Shown: piece by piece, positions 16,856 to 25,483 of the stretch | Layout: each line of letters starts with the position of its first letter | How positions within the stretch are numbered: the first letter of the stretch is position 1 | Origin: Streptomyces sp. DSM 15324 | GTDB taxonomy: Bacteria; Actinomycetota; Actinomycetes; Streptomycetales; Streptomycetaceae | NCBI RefSeq assembly: GCF_001514285.1 | Contig: NZ_KQ949025.1 | Coordinates: forward strand, 561,571 to 625,570 | Length of the DNA stretch: 64,000 nt | Reading direction: 5' to 3' | The notes under the pieces: generated by a model | The model's input: the letters and a program-made list of their open reading frames with translations, nothing else | What the model was told of the DNA's origin: nothing | Databases searched by the model: none | Position numbers and translations under genes: made by a program

Positions 16856-17137
16856 ATGACCGCCCTCGACGTGACCGGCGCCCGTACCCCCGAGGCCGCC
16901 GATGTGATCACCGGTGCGCGGGAGCGCATCGACGCCCTCGACGACCGGATCATCGGGCTGATCCAGGAACGGGCGGCGGTGTCCGCCGTCATCCAGGAGG
17001 CCCGCATCACCTCCGGCGGCCGGCGCGTGAACCTCTCCCGCGAGATGGACGTGCTCGGCCACTACAGGGAGGCGCTGGGCAAGCCCGGGACCGCCCTCGC
17101 GATGACCCTGCTGGAGCTGTGCCGGGGTCGTATCTGA
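16856..17137 (+). CDS. aroQ: Chorismate mutase, AroQ type
   Basis: 93 residues, the size of the small all-helical AroQ (delta) chorismate mutases of actinobacteria such as Rv0948c. It rearranges chorismate to prephenate at the Phe/Tyr branch point. Helix 1 has ARERIDALDDRIIGLIQERAAVSAVIQEAR with the active-site Arg positions, followed by the characteristic loop SGGRRVNLSREMDVL and the C-terminal helix ending LLELCRGRI. In mycobacteria this type needs complex formation with DAHP synthase for full activity and feedback control; no DAHP synthase gene lies here. AGGAG precedes the ATG at 16856. The upstream leader peptide and hairpin suggest attenuation by Phe/Tyr supply. Confidence 0.9.
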   Translation: MTALDVTGARTPEAADVITGARERIDALDDRIIGLIQERAAVSAVIQEARITSGGRRVNLSREMDVLGHYREALGKPGTALAMTLLELCRGRI

Positions 17138-17826
17138 GTTCGGGCGCCGTCTCACCCGTACGGCGCGTGACCGCCGCCGGGTCCGTTTCGTTGGTCCCGG
17201 TGTCCGTTCCAGCCAGGTGCGGGCCCGGAAGTACCACGCGTGGCTCACTGGAGCGATGAGGCGGACGGATCGTGCCGTGCGTCGTGGGACCTCGCTCCAG
17301 GTAAGTGACCGGACGGCAGGGGACAGCAGCCCGGTCACCCAAGAGAACGGTCGGCCTCGGGGACGCCCGGGGCCGACCGGCGGACTTGGCAAAGATGCAC
17401 AAGAACCGGGTCGAAAGGTTGCGGGCGCCGCGTTCATCCAGCACGATGCAGACAAAGCCCCCACCGCTCCTCGTCCCGTCCCGGCCGACGCTCTTGTCCA
17501 GCTTGTGTCCCGGACGACTTTCAGAGGTCCAGACCACTAGTGCGGCGCAATCCCCCGGCGCCGCCTCCCAGGCACCGGCGCTGCCCTGACGCCGGTGCTG
17601 ACGAAAGAAGGGCCTCGCGGATCCGCCCCGCGGGGCCCTTCGTCGTACCCGCGGCCACAGGTCGTACCCACCGCCCCAGGATGAGTGATGCAGATCACAT
17701 AAGAATCTTGTGAAGTCAGGACAACGATTCACCGGACCCACGGGTCACACCAGGCGACACAAGGGTCACGCCTGCGCCCCGCATTCGCAGAAGACCTCCC
17801 CCTACAGTCGATCTCCCGAGGTCTTC
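17138..17826. other. 690-base intergenic region; no supported gene, two hairpins near 17.6 kb
   Basis: Open frames exist on both strands but their third positions lack the strong G/C preference of real genes here. A 9-bp hairpin (GCACCGGCG 17572-17580 with CGCCGGTGC 17590-17598) is followed ten bases later by the terminator at 17608-17640. These imply that a transcript ends there, either a long aroQ 3' region or an unannotated small RNA. The last 130 bases should hold the promoter of the surface-protein gene. Confidence 0.5.
17608..17642 (+). terminator. Terminator hairpin in the aroQ downstream region
   Basis: AAGGGCCTCGCGG (17608-17620) pairs with CCGCGGGGCCCTT (17628-17640) with one G-T pair and a 7-base loop, followed by CG. 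It lies 470 bases after aroQ and 185 bases before the next start. Confidence 0.6.
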
Positions 17827-18879
17827 ATGAAGCTCCGCCGGACTCTCCTCACCGCCGCCGCGACAGCCGCCATGGTGCCGCTCGCCCTGCTCTCCGCGCC
17901 GGGAGCGTTCGCAGAGGAGTCCGCCTCGCCGTCGGCGAGAGCCTCCGGGTCCGCGACCGCCGCCGCGCCGGACCAGGACGCCGTGGACACGTCGAGCCCG
18001 TCCGGCTCCGCGTCCGCCACCACCTCTCCCTCGGCGACCCCGTCGCAGACGGGCAGCGCCTCCGGCTCCCCGTCCGGCTCGGCCTCGCAGTCCTCCTCCT
18101 CGGCGAGCGCCTCGGCCTCCGCGAGCGCCTCTGCGGGCGCGTCCGCGAGCGAGAAGCCCTTCGACCCGTTCACGGACTGCAAGGCCTTCGAGCTGGACGA
18201 GAACCTCACCGCGCAGATCAAGGGACTGCCGAACAAGATCGTGGCCGGTTCGGGCTGGCACGACTTCACCTTCAAGGTCAAGAACGACTCCGACCAGGAC
18301 CTGACGAACGTCTACATCGACGCGTTCCTCGAGTACGGCGACGACAACGACGCCTGGCTGTCCGAGGGCCTCGCCGTCATCCAGGTCAAGGAGGACGGGA
18401 AGTGGACCGACGGCTTCCAGGACTCCTACGAGGACGAGAACGGCAAGCAGGTCAACGTCACCGGCTCCTTCGTCGGACTGCTCGACACCCTGGAGAAGCA
18501 CAGCTCCAGCACGCTCGACCTGCGCGTGAAGGTCAAGGCGTCGGCCCCGGCCGGCTCGTCGTTCGCACTGAGCGAGGCGATCTACGCGGGCAAGGACGCC
18601 ACCTGCCACGGCAACGGCGACTTCTACGACGTGAAGATCCTCGCCGCCGGCAGCGACGCGGGTGACGTCGGCGACGCCGAGCCGAACGGCCAGAAGCCCG
18701 ACACCGACGACGGCACCCGCGCCCAGGGCGGCGCCAGGCCGATCGACGGCGCCCTCGCCTCCACCGGCTCCGACTCCTCGCTCCCCGTCATCGGGCTGGT
18801 CGGCGGTGTCGCCGTCCTCGCCGGTGCGGGAGCGGTCGTCGCGGTCCGGCGCCGCAGGACCACCGGCGCGCACGCGTAA
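17827..18879 (+). CDS. Cell-wall surface protein with LAXTG sortase signal
   Basis: 350 residues. A classic signal peptide (MKLRRTLLTAAATAAMVPLALL ... GAFAEES) is followed by about 80 residues of Ser/Ala/Gly/Thr low complexity, then a folded domain (about 115-285: DCKAFELDENLTAQIKGL ... DATCHGNGDFYDVKILAAG) with two Cys that may pair. The C terminus has LASTG, a hydrophobic helix and RRRRTTGAHA, the class E (LAXTG) sortase signal also used by long chaplins. It should be covalently attached to peptidoglycan on the cell surface. GAGG lies five bases before ATG 17827. The mid-domain resembles other Streptomyces LAETG-type hypothetical proteins; the ligand is unknown. Confidence 0.88.
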   Translation: MKLRRTLLTAAATAAMVPLALLSAPGAFAEESASPSARASGSATAAAPDQDAVDTSSPSGSASATTSPSATPSQTGSASGSPSGSASQSSSSASASASASASAGASASEKPFDPFTDCKAFELDENLTAQIKGLPNKIVAGSGWHDFTFKVKNDSDQDLTNVYIDAFLEYGDDNDAWLSEGLAVIQVKEDGKWTDGFQDSYEDENGKQVNVTGSFVGLLDTLEKHSSSTLDLRVKVKASAPAGSSFALSEAIYAGKDATCHGNGDFYDVKILAAGSDAGDVGDAEPNGQKPDTDDGTRAQGGARPIDGALASTGSDSSLPVIGLVGGVAVLAGAGAVVAVRRRRTTGAHA

Positions 18880-18900
18880 GGCGCCGCCCGGTACAGCGAG

Positions 18901-18934
18901 AGGGACCTGTGCTCGGAGGGGGGTGCAGGTCCCT
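18901..18934. terminator. Bidirectional terminator between surface protein and GMC oxidase genes
   Basis: AGGGACCTG (18901-18909) pairs with CAGGTCCCT (18926-18934), 9 bp, followed by TTCG on the plus strand. It sits between two convergent genes. Confidence 0.65.
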
Positions 18935-18964
18935 TTCGCCTGCCCGCCGACGGCCTGCCGGGTC

Positions 18965-20746
18965 CTACGGCTTCTTCGGGGGCACCGCCGGCATCCCCAG
19001 GAAGGGCAGGCGCAGCGCGCCGAACGCCTCCGCCGGGACCGCCGGGGTCCGCGGCTCCACCGGCTTCAGGCGCTCGTACGCCGCTCCCTGCGCCGGACGC
19101 GGGTCCGCCTCGCCCTTGTTCGGCCAGTACGACATCGCCCGCTCGGCCTGGGCGGTGATCGTGAGGGAGGGGTTGACGCCCAGGTTCGCCGAGACCGCGG
19201 CGCCGTCGACGACCGAGATGCCGGGGTGGCCGTAGAGGCGGTGGTACGGGTCGATGACCCCGGTCTCCCGGGAGTCGCCGATCGGACAGCCGCCGAGGAA
19301 GTGGGCGGTGAGCGGGGTGCCCATCAGCTCGCCCACGTTGGAGCCGGCGAAGCCGTTGATGTCGGCGGCGAGCGCGGTTGCCGCCTCGGAAGCGGCCCTG
19401 ATCTGCTTCGGGTTGGGCGCGCCGTGGCCCTGGCGGGCCGTCAGCAGCCCCTTGCCGACGCCCGTCTGCTTCAGGTACGTCGTCAGCGAGTTGTCCAGCG
19501 ACTGCATCACCAGGCCGATGATGGTCCGCTCCGACCAGCGCCGGTTGGACAGCGAGCGCAGGACGAGCAAGGGGTGCCGGGCGGCGTGGGCGAGCCAGCC
19601 GGCCACCCGGGAGGAGCCCTCCGCGTACGGGACCTGGAGGATGGACAGGCCGCCCATGGAGTTGGAGCCCTTGCCGTAGCGGACCGGCTCGATGTGGGTG
19701 TTCTCGTCCGGGTGGATGGAGGAGGTGATGGCGACGCCGCGGGTGAAGTCGGCCTTCGGCGCGCCGGTCGCCCGGCGGTAGCGGCGGTCGTCGGTCTGGG
19801 CGCCGACCAGCGCCTCGGAGTTGGTCCGGGTCAGCTCGCCGAGCCGGTCGGACAGGTAGGGCAGTTGTCGGTTCGCCTTCATGCGGTGCAGCAGACTCTG
19901 GGTGCCGTAGGTGCCGGCCGCGAGGACGACCCGGCGGGCCTTGAAGGTGCGGCCCTCGGCGCGGCGGCGCTCGTCGGTCGGGAGGGTCGCCACCGCGTAC
20001 CCGCCCTGGGAGTCGTCCGTGACCGACACGACCGTGGTCATCGGGTGGACGACCGCGCCCGCCCGCTCGGCGAGGTACAGGTAGTTCTCGTTGAGGGTGT
20101 TCTTCGCGCCGTGCCGGCAGCCGGTCATGCACTCGCCGCACTCGGTGCAGGCGTTGCGGTCGGGGCCCGCGCCGCCGAAGTAGGGGTCGGCGACCCGCTC
20201 GCCCGGTTTCGCCCGCGCGGCGCCGTCCGCGTCCTCGCCGTCGCCGAAGAACACGCCGACCGGTGCGAGGTGGAAGGTGTCGGCGACGCCCATCCGCTCG
20301 GCGGCCGCCTTCAGGTGCACGTCGGAGGGGGTGGTCGTGGGGTTGAGCCGTACGCCGAGCATGCGGCGCGCCTGGTCGTAGTACGGGCTCAGTTCCTCCT
20401 GCCAGTCGGTGATGTCCCGCCACTGGGGGTCGTCGAAGAAGGCCTTCGGCGGGACGTAGAGGGTGTTGGCGTAGTTCAGGGAACCGCCGCCGACGCCCGC
20501 GCCCGCCAGGACCATGACGTTGCCGAGGAGGTGGATGCGCTGGATGCCGTAGCAGCCGAGCTTGGGGGCCCAGAGGTAGTTCCTGAGGTCCCAGGAGTTC
20601 TTGGGGAGGTTCTCGCGGGTGAAGCGGCGGCCGGCCTCCAGGACGCCGACCGTGTAGCCCTTCTCCGTGAGGCGCAGGGCGGTCACGGAACCGCCGAAGC
20701 CGGAGCCCACGACGAGGACGTCGTAGTCGTAGGTGTCCTGGGGCAC
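18965..20746 (-). CDS. GMC-family FAD oxidoreductase (cholesterol oxidase-like) with ferredoxin-type Cys motif
   Basis: 593 residues from GTG 20746, with GAAGAGGAG six bases upstream. The N-terminal FAD-binding motif is VVGSGFGGSVTALRL, with further GMC signatures GVGGGSLNYANTLY and, at the C terminus, VDGAAVSANLGVNPSLTITAQAERAM. About residue 195-215 lies CTECGECMTGCRHGAKNTL, an exact C-x2-C-x2-C-x3-C pattern as in 4Fe-4S ferredoxins. It is close in layout to mycobacterial ChoD, which also sits beside guaB3/guaB2. The substrate is probably an alcohol or sterol, but cholesterol is not established. It follows the succinate-semialdehyde dehydrogenase by 47 bases on the same strand, probably one operon: alcohol oxidation then aldehyde oxidation. 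Confidence 0.88.
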   Translation of the reverse strand: MPQDTYDYDVLVVGSGFGGSVTALRLTEKGYTVGVLEAGRRFTRENLPKNSWDLRNYLWAPKLGCYGIQRIHLLGNVMVLAGAGVGGGSLNYANTLYVPPKAFFDDPQWRDITDWQEELSPYYDQARRMLGVRLNPTTTPSDVHLKAAAERMGVADTFHLAPVGVFFGDGEDADGAARAKPGERVADPYFGGAGPDRNACTECGECMTGCRHGAKNTLNENYLYLAERAGAVVHPMTTVVSVTDDSQGGYAVATLPTDERRRAEGRTFKARRVVLAAGTYGTQSLLHRMKANRQLPYLSDRLGELTRTNSEALVGAQTDDRRYRRATGAPKADFTRGVAITSSIHPDENTHIEPVRYGKGSNSMGGLSILQVPYAEGSSRVAGWLAHAARHPLLVLRSLSNRRWSERTIIGLVMQSLDNSLTTYLKQTGVGKGLLTARQGHGAPNPKQIRAASEAATALAADINGFAGSNVGELMGTPLTAHFLGGCPIGDSRETGVIDPYHRLYGHPGISVVDGAAVSANLGVNPSLTITAQAERAMSYWPNKGEADPRPAQGAAYERLKPVEPRTPAVPAEAFGALRLPFLGMPAVPPKKP

Positions 20747-20793
20747 GATTGCTCCTCTTCGCGTGTCCGTGCGGGGGGTACGAGGTAGGTCGG

Positions 20794-22551
20794 CTACCCG
20801 AGCCGGAGTGCCTTCATCACCCGCAGGCTCGCGCTCATGAACGCGGCGTACTTCTCGTCGTCCATCCCCAGCGCCGGCGCCATCGGCAGCAGCCGCTGCT
20901 GGGCCACCGTCTGGGCCTCCGTGTACTTGAGGATGCCCTCCGCGCCGTGGCGGCGGCCGAGGCCGGAGTCCTTCATGCCGCCCATCGGGGACTGGACGCT
21001 GCCGTAGGCGGGGGCGTAGCCCTCGTTGACGTTGACCGTGCCGGTGCGCAGGCGGGCGGCGACCTCGGCGCCGCGGCGGGCGTTCCTGGTCCAGACGGAG
21101 GAGTTCAGGCCGTACGGCGTGGCGTTGGCGAGGGCGACCGCCTCGTCGTCGGTCGTGAAGCGGTAGATCGAGACGACCGGGCCGAAGGTCTCCTCGCCGC
21201 ACACCGCCATGGGCTCGGTGACGCCGTCGAGGATGGTCGGCTCGTAGAAGTAGGGGCCGATGTCGGGGCGGGCCACTCCGCCCGCGACGACCTTCGCGCC
21301 CTTGGCCACGGCCTCCTCGACGTGCCGGGTCACGGTCTCCAGCTGGCGTTCGCCGACCAGGGAGCCCATGTCGGCGCCGTAGGCCAGGGAGTTGCCGAGG
21401 CGCATGCCCCGGGTACGGGTGGCGAAGCGCTCCAGGAAGGCGTCCGCGACCGACTCGTGGACGTAGAGCCGCTCGATGGAGATGCAGAGCTGGCCGGCGG
21501 AGGAGAAGCAGGCGCGGACGGCGCCCGCGGCGGCCTTCTCGATGTCGGCGTCGTCGAGGACCAGCATGGCGTTCTTGCCGCCGAGTTCGAGGGACACGCC
21601 GACCAGCCGGGCGGCGGCTCCTTGCGCGACCTCACGCCCTGTGCGGGTGGAGCCGGTGAAGGAGACGTAGTCGGCGTGCCGGACGACCTCGGGGCCGACG
21701 ACCGGGCCCTCGCCGAGGACGACCTGGAAGACGTCGGCGGGCAGACCGGCCTCGATGAGGAGGTCACGGGCCCACAGCGCCGTCAGGCAGGTCTCCGTGT
21801 CCGGCTTCATGACGACCGCGTTGCCCGCGACGAAGGCGGGGAGCGCGTCGCCGACGGAGAGCTCCAGGGGGTAGTTCCAGGGGGCGATCTGGCCGACGAC
21901 GCCGCGCGGGTGGCGCAGTTCGGTGACCTTGGTGAGGGTCGGCACGGCGCCGGCGTGCCGCTTGGGGCGCAGGTACGCGGCGGCCCGGCGGCCGTAGTGA
22001 CGGGCGGCGACCGCGACGGCCTGGACCTCCTCGTGGGCGTGCAGGCGGGCCTTGCCGGTCTCCAGCTGGATGAGGTCGAGGACCTCGGCCTGACGGGCCA
22101 GGACCAGGTCGTGGAAGCGGAGCAGGACGGCGGCGCGCTCCCGTACGGGGGTCCGCGCCCACACGGCCTGGGCGGCGCGGGCCGCCTCGTAGGCCTTCAC
22201 CACGTCCTCGGGGGTGGACTCGGGCAGGTCGGCGAGCTTCTCGCCGGTGAACGGCGTGTGGTTCGCGGTGCGGCCGGAGCCGACGACGCCCTTGGTCAGC
22301 TGGGCCACGAGCTGGGGGGTGACCACGTCGGCGGCGGTGCGGACCCCTGCGGGGGCGGGGGCGACGGGGTTGGTGCCTGCCGGGGCCGTGGCTGCCGCCG
22401 TGGCTGCCGTACCTGCCGTACCGGCCGTACCTGCTGCCGTACCTGCTGCCGCCGTATGTGCCGCATCTGCCGGGGTCGTCGCGCCGGCTGTGGTCGTCGT
22501 GCCTGCCGTGTTCGTCGTGCCGCTGCTGTCCGGGGCCTGCGAGTCCGTCAT
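20794..22551 (-). CDS. Succinate-semialdehyde dehydrogenase (NADP+), aldehyde dehydrogenase family
   Basis: 585 residues. The first 60 are Ala/Thr/Gly low complexity (short repeats), then a complete ALDH fold: cofactor region GQIAPWNYPLELSVGDALPAFVAGN, FTGSTRTGREVA, catalytic Glu in LELGGKNAMLVL, catalytic Cys in SAGQLCISIERLYV, and ETFGPVVSIYRF. This is the actinobacterial GabD2-like type, oxidising succinate semialdehyde to succinate, although other aldehydes remain possible. No GABA transaminase gene is nearby. It ends 47 bases before the GMC oxidoreductase and follows the kinase block, all leftward. Confidence 0.88.
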   Translation of the reverse strand: MTDSQAPDSSGTTNTAGTTTTAGATTPADAAHTAAAGTAAGTAGTAGTAATAAATAPAGTNPVAPAPAGVRTAADVVTPQLVAQLTKGVVGSGRTANHTPFTGEKLADLPESTPEDVVKAYEAARAAQAVWARTPVRERAAVLLRFHDLVLARQAEVLDLIQLETGKARLHAHEEVQAVAVAARHYGRRAAAYLRPKRHAGAVPTLTKVTELRHPRGVVGQIAPWNYPLELSVGDALPAFVAGNAVVMKPDTETCLTALWARDLLIEAGLPADVFQVVLGEGPVVGPEVVRHADYVSFTGSTRTGREVAQGAAARLVGVSLELGGKNAMLVLDDADIEKAAAGAVRACFSSAGQLCISIERLYVHESVADAFLERFATRTRGMRLGNSLAYGADMGSLVGERQLETVTRHVEEAVAKGAKVVAGGVARPDIGPYFYEPTILDGVTEPMAVCGEETFGPVVSIYRFTTDDEAVALANATPYGLNSSVWTRNARRGAEVAARLRTGTVNVNEGYAPAYGSVQSPMGGMKDSGLGRRHGAEGILKYTEAQTVAQQRLLPMAPALGMDDEKYAAFMSASLRVMKALRLG

Positions 22552-22684
22552 GACGCGCAGGGTATGCCGCGGGGAGGACTTTGGGTACCCGCGGGTAACG
22601 GGGATTCACCGACCGTCCACATGACGCCAGTGGCCACTGGCAACGAAGCCGCTGATCAGGGCACCGATCGGGGCACGGCGCGGT

Positions 22685-23485
22685 TCAGCGGCTCTCCAGC
22701 TCCAGGGAGGCGCGGGACGCCGTGACCACCGCCTCCAGCTCCGCCGCGACCTGTGCCGCCTCCGGCCGGCCGGCCGGGTCCGGGCTGAGCAGCCGCCGGA
22801 CGAGCGGGTCCAGCGGGCCGGTGTCCGCCACGGCGGCACGGAGCAGGGCCCCGAGCGACCACAGGTCGGAGGCGGGACCGGCGGCGCGGCCCGCCCTGCG
22901 CTCGGGGGCGGCGAAGTCCGCGGAACCGGGGAGGGCGCCGGCGGGCGGCTCCGGGGTGGCGGCCAGGCCGAAGCCGGTGAGGACGACCCGGCCGTCGGAA
23001 CCGAGCAGGACGTTCGCCGGCCTCACCTCGCGGTGGACGATGCCGACGGCGTGCGCGGCGCGCAGGGCACCGAGGACGGCGAGGCCGATGCGGGCGGCCT
23101 CGGCGGGGTCGAGGGGGCCGCGGGCGAGCGTCTCGTGCAGGGACTCGCCGCGGATCAGCTCCATCACGATCCACGGCGGTCCGTCGCCGGCCGCCTCGGG
23201 CGCGCCGTCCTCCTCCACCACGTCGAGGATGGCGACGGCGGAGGGGTGGTCGACGAGGGCCGCGGCCCGGGCCTCGTGGTGGAGGCGGTGGGCGGCCCTG
23301 CGGCGGTCCTCGTCCCCCGGGTCGCCGGGCAGCCGGGGCTGCTTGACGGCGACCTCGCGGTCGAGGAGGCCGTCGTGGGCCCGCCACACCGTGCCCGTGG
23401 CACCGGAGCCGATCCGTTCGAGCAGCCGGTAACGCCCGGCCACGACAAGGTCGTTGACGCCTATCGGGGCGCCGTCGTCACTCAT
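22685..23485 (-). CDS. Predicted Ser/Thr pseudokinase (soluble)
   Basis: 266 residues, essentially one Pkn-type kinase domain without membrane anchor. The glycine loop IGSGATGTVW and the Lys of VAIK-type motif (VAVKQP, Lys48) are kept, but HRD is HRE (HREVRPANVLL, residues 151-161) and DFG is GFG (VLTGFGLAA, about 169-175), so both catalytic Asp residues are lost; the invariant Asn158 remains. The APE motif reads AAPERR. Probable role: allosteric partner or scaffold for the neighbouring active kinases. It is the last of five kinase-type genes on this strand. In S. coelicolor, the equivalent five-gene cluster (SCO4775-4779, from memory) has been linked to spore-wall synthesis control. Confidence 0.85.
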   Translation of the reverse strand: MSDDGAPIGVNDLVVAGRYRLLERIGSGATGTVWRAHDGLLDREVAVKQPRLPGDPGDEDRRRAAHRLHHEARAAALVDHPSAVAILDVVEEDGAPEAAGDGPPWIVMELIRGESLHETLARGPLDPAEAARIGLAVLGALRAAHAVGIVHREVRPANVLLGSDGRVVLTGFGLAATPEPPAGALPGSADFAAPERRAGRAAGPASDLWSLGALLRAAVADTGPLDPLVRRLLSPDPAGRPEAAQVAAELEAVVTASRASLELESR

Positions 23486-23630
23486 GCCCCATGACTACCA
23501 CGAGCACCCGCCTCCAAGCCGTCCGCCGAGGCCCACGGATGTCCGCGGACTCGTCTCCGACACCCCCGTGCCGGCTCATGGGTCCGTCCCTATCGCGCCA
23601 GGCAGGCCGGTTTCCACCGGAGAACGGCAC

Positions 23631-25424
23631 CTACCGTGTCACGAACGTGTCGACCGCGACGTCGAAGTACTCCCGTGCCTCCCGCACCTTCCCGACGGGG
23701 GCCGACACCCACACGTCGTACAGCCGCCCGCGCTCCTCCCAGCACAGGTCGTAGGTGTGCCGGGGGCCCTCGGCCGCGCTGAAGCCGTCCCAGGTGAACT
23801 GCCAGAGGGCGGCGGGGTCCCCGTCGTGGGTGGTCTCGGTGACCGTGCCGTCGTGGTAACCCGGGTTGGTGTCGGGCCCCTTGGCGGCCGCGCGGCGCAT
23901 CACGCCCAGCGGGCCGCCCGACTGCGGGGCGGAGACCTTGATGCCGAGCCGGAAGGTCTGCCCCGGGGACAGGTAGAAGACCCGCTCGCCCTGCGGCGCG
24001 CGGGTGAAGTCCTCCGGCACGGCGAGGGCGAACCCGGCGGGGTCGTCGGCGACGCGGTAGCCGGAGGGCGCGCTGGGGCGCTCGTCGGAGGCGGGGCTCG
24101 CGCCGCCCGAGGCCGACGCGGACGGGGTGCTGCCGGGGCTCGCCGAGCCGCCGGCGGCCGGACCCGTGCCCGGGCCCGTCGTGTCCCGGGACGCCGACCC
24201 GGTGGGCCCCGGGGACCCGGTGGAACCGGTATGTCCCGTGGGACGCGCGGAACTGGCGTGGCTCGTGGGCGAGTCGGCGCCGCCGTCGCGGTTCACCAGC
24301 AGCGCCGCCGCGGACACGCCCGCGCCCGCCATCGCGGCGACCAGGAGCGCGGCGATCAGCACACCCCGCGAGGAACGCTCCCGCGCGGCCGGCGACTCCG
24401 GGTCCGGCCGGGTGTGCTCGGCTCCCGGCCCGGTCCGCTCCGACGGCCGGGACTGCTCCCCCCGTGACTCCTCCGGCTGCCGGGGCTGGTCCGACCGCGC
24501 GGGCGGCCGCCGGAACCTCCCGGTCGCCCGGGAGCGGGCCGGCAGATCCTCCCGGGTGGGGGTGTACCCGGAGCCCACGGGCTCCGGCGTACGCCCGGTG
24601 TCGAGGAAGGCGCGCAGCAGCCGCTCCGCTTCCGCCGGTGCGAGCCGCCGTTCCGGATCGCGCTCCAACAACCCCCGAACGACGGGCAGCAGCGGGGCGG
24701 CCTCGGCGGGGGTGCGGATCTCGGCGAACACGACGGCGTGCAGGATGCCGCCGAGGGAGTCGCGCCGGAAGGGCGACTCGCCGCTCAGCGCGGTGCACAG
24801 CAGCGCGCCCAGCGACCACAGGTCGGACTCGGGGCCGGTGCGGGCACCGGACATCCGCTCCGGGGCGGTGTACTCGGGCGAGCCGACGAAGGAGCCGGTC
24901 TCGGTGAGCGTGGTGGCGCCCGCGACCTGCGCGATGCCGAAGTCGGTGAGGACGACCCGGTCGCTGTCGTCCTCCAGCAGGACGTTCGCCGGCTTGATGT
25001 CCCGGTGCAGCACCCCGGCCGCGTGCGCGGCGCGCACGGCGCCGAGCAGGGCGATGGCGATCCGGGCCGCCTCCTCGGGGGCCAGGGGGCCGTGCCCGGC
25101 GATCCGGTCGGCGAGCGAGCCCCCCTTGATCAACTCCATGACGATGTACGGCCGTTCGTCGTCCTCGACGACGTCGTGCACGACGATGATGTGCGGATGG
25201 CTCAACTGGGCCACCGCGCGGGCCTCGCGCAGGGTCCGGTCGCGGCGGCCGCGCGCCTCCTCGGCGGAGAGCGTGTCGTCCTGGATCAGCTCCTTGACCG
25301 CGACACGCCGTCCCAACAGCTCGTCCGTGGCACGCCACACGACGCCCATGCCGCCCCGCCCGAGCCTCGCCTCGAGCCGGTAGCGGCCCGCGATGACGCG
25401 GACGGCGTCCCCCTCGGTCCCCAT
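23631..25424 (-). CDS. Membrane Ser/Thr protein kinase (PASTA-less, extracytoplasmic sensor)
   Basis: 597 residues. The kinase domain (about 8-275) is intact: LGRGGMGVVW, VAVKEL, LHRDIKPANVLL, LTDFGIAQVAG, SPEYTAPER. A charged Pro/Arg/Ser juxtamembrane region leads to one membrane helix (about 355-378, GVLIAALLVAAMAGAGVSAAALLV), then a Gly/Ser/Thr/Pro linker and an external domain of about 150 residues (YRVADDPAGFALAVPEDF ... LWQFTWDGF ... LYDVWVSAPVG). It should phosphorylate Ser/Thr targets in response to an envelope signal. ATG 25424 fits the kinase N terminus; upstream bases are open in frame but belong to the preceding spacer. Position matches PkaI of S. coelicolor if the order is conserved, which I infer. 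Confidence 0.9.
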   Translation of the reverse strand: MGTEGDAVRVIAGRYRLEARLGRGGMGVVWRATDELLGRRVAVKELIQDDTLSAEEARGRRDRTLREARAVAQLSHPHIIVVHDVVEDDERPYIVMELIKGGSLADRIAGHGPLAPEEAARIAIALLGAVRAAHAAGVLHRDIKPANVLLEDDSDRVVLTDFGIAQVAGATTLTETGSFVGSPEYTAPERMSGARTGPESDLWSLGALLCTALSGESPFRRDSLGGILHAVVFAEIRTPAEAAPLLPVVRGLLERDPERRLAPAEAERLLRAFLDTGRTPEPVGSGYTPTREDLPARSRATGRFRRPPARSDQPRQPEESRGEQSRPSERTGPGAEHTRPDPESPAARERSSRGVLIAALLVAAMAGAGVSAAALLVNRDGGADSPTSHASSARPTGHTGSTGSPGPTGSASRDTTGPGTGPAAGGSASPGSTPSASASGGASPASDERPSAPSGYRVADDPAGFALAVPEDFTRAPQGERVFYLSPGQTFRLGIKVSAPQSGGPLGVMRRAAAKGPDTNPGYHDGTVTETTHDGDPAALWQFTWDGFSAAEGPRHTYDLCWEERGRLYDVWVSAPVGKVREAREYFDVAVDTFVTR

Positions 25425-25483
25425 GGGCCCATGATGCCCCACCGGATGTCCCCGCTCCGGGTGGCCGACCGGCCAACCCCCCG

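Noticed and set aside
17217..17589. Overlapping small frames (107 and 94 codons) after aroQ
   Set aside because: Third-position GC is low for this genome, amino-acid content is random, no start signal fits, and the frames run into terminator hairpins.
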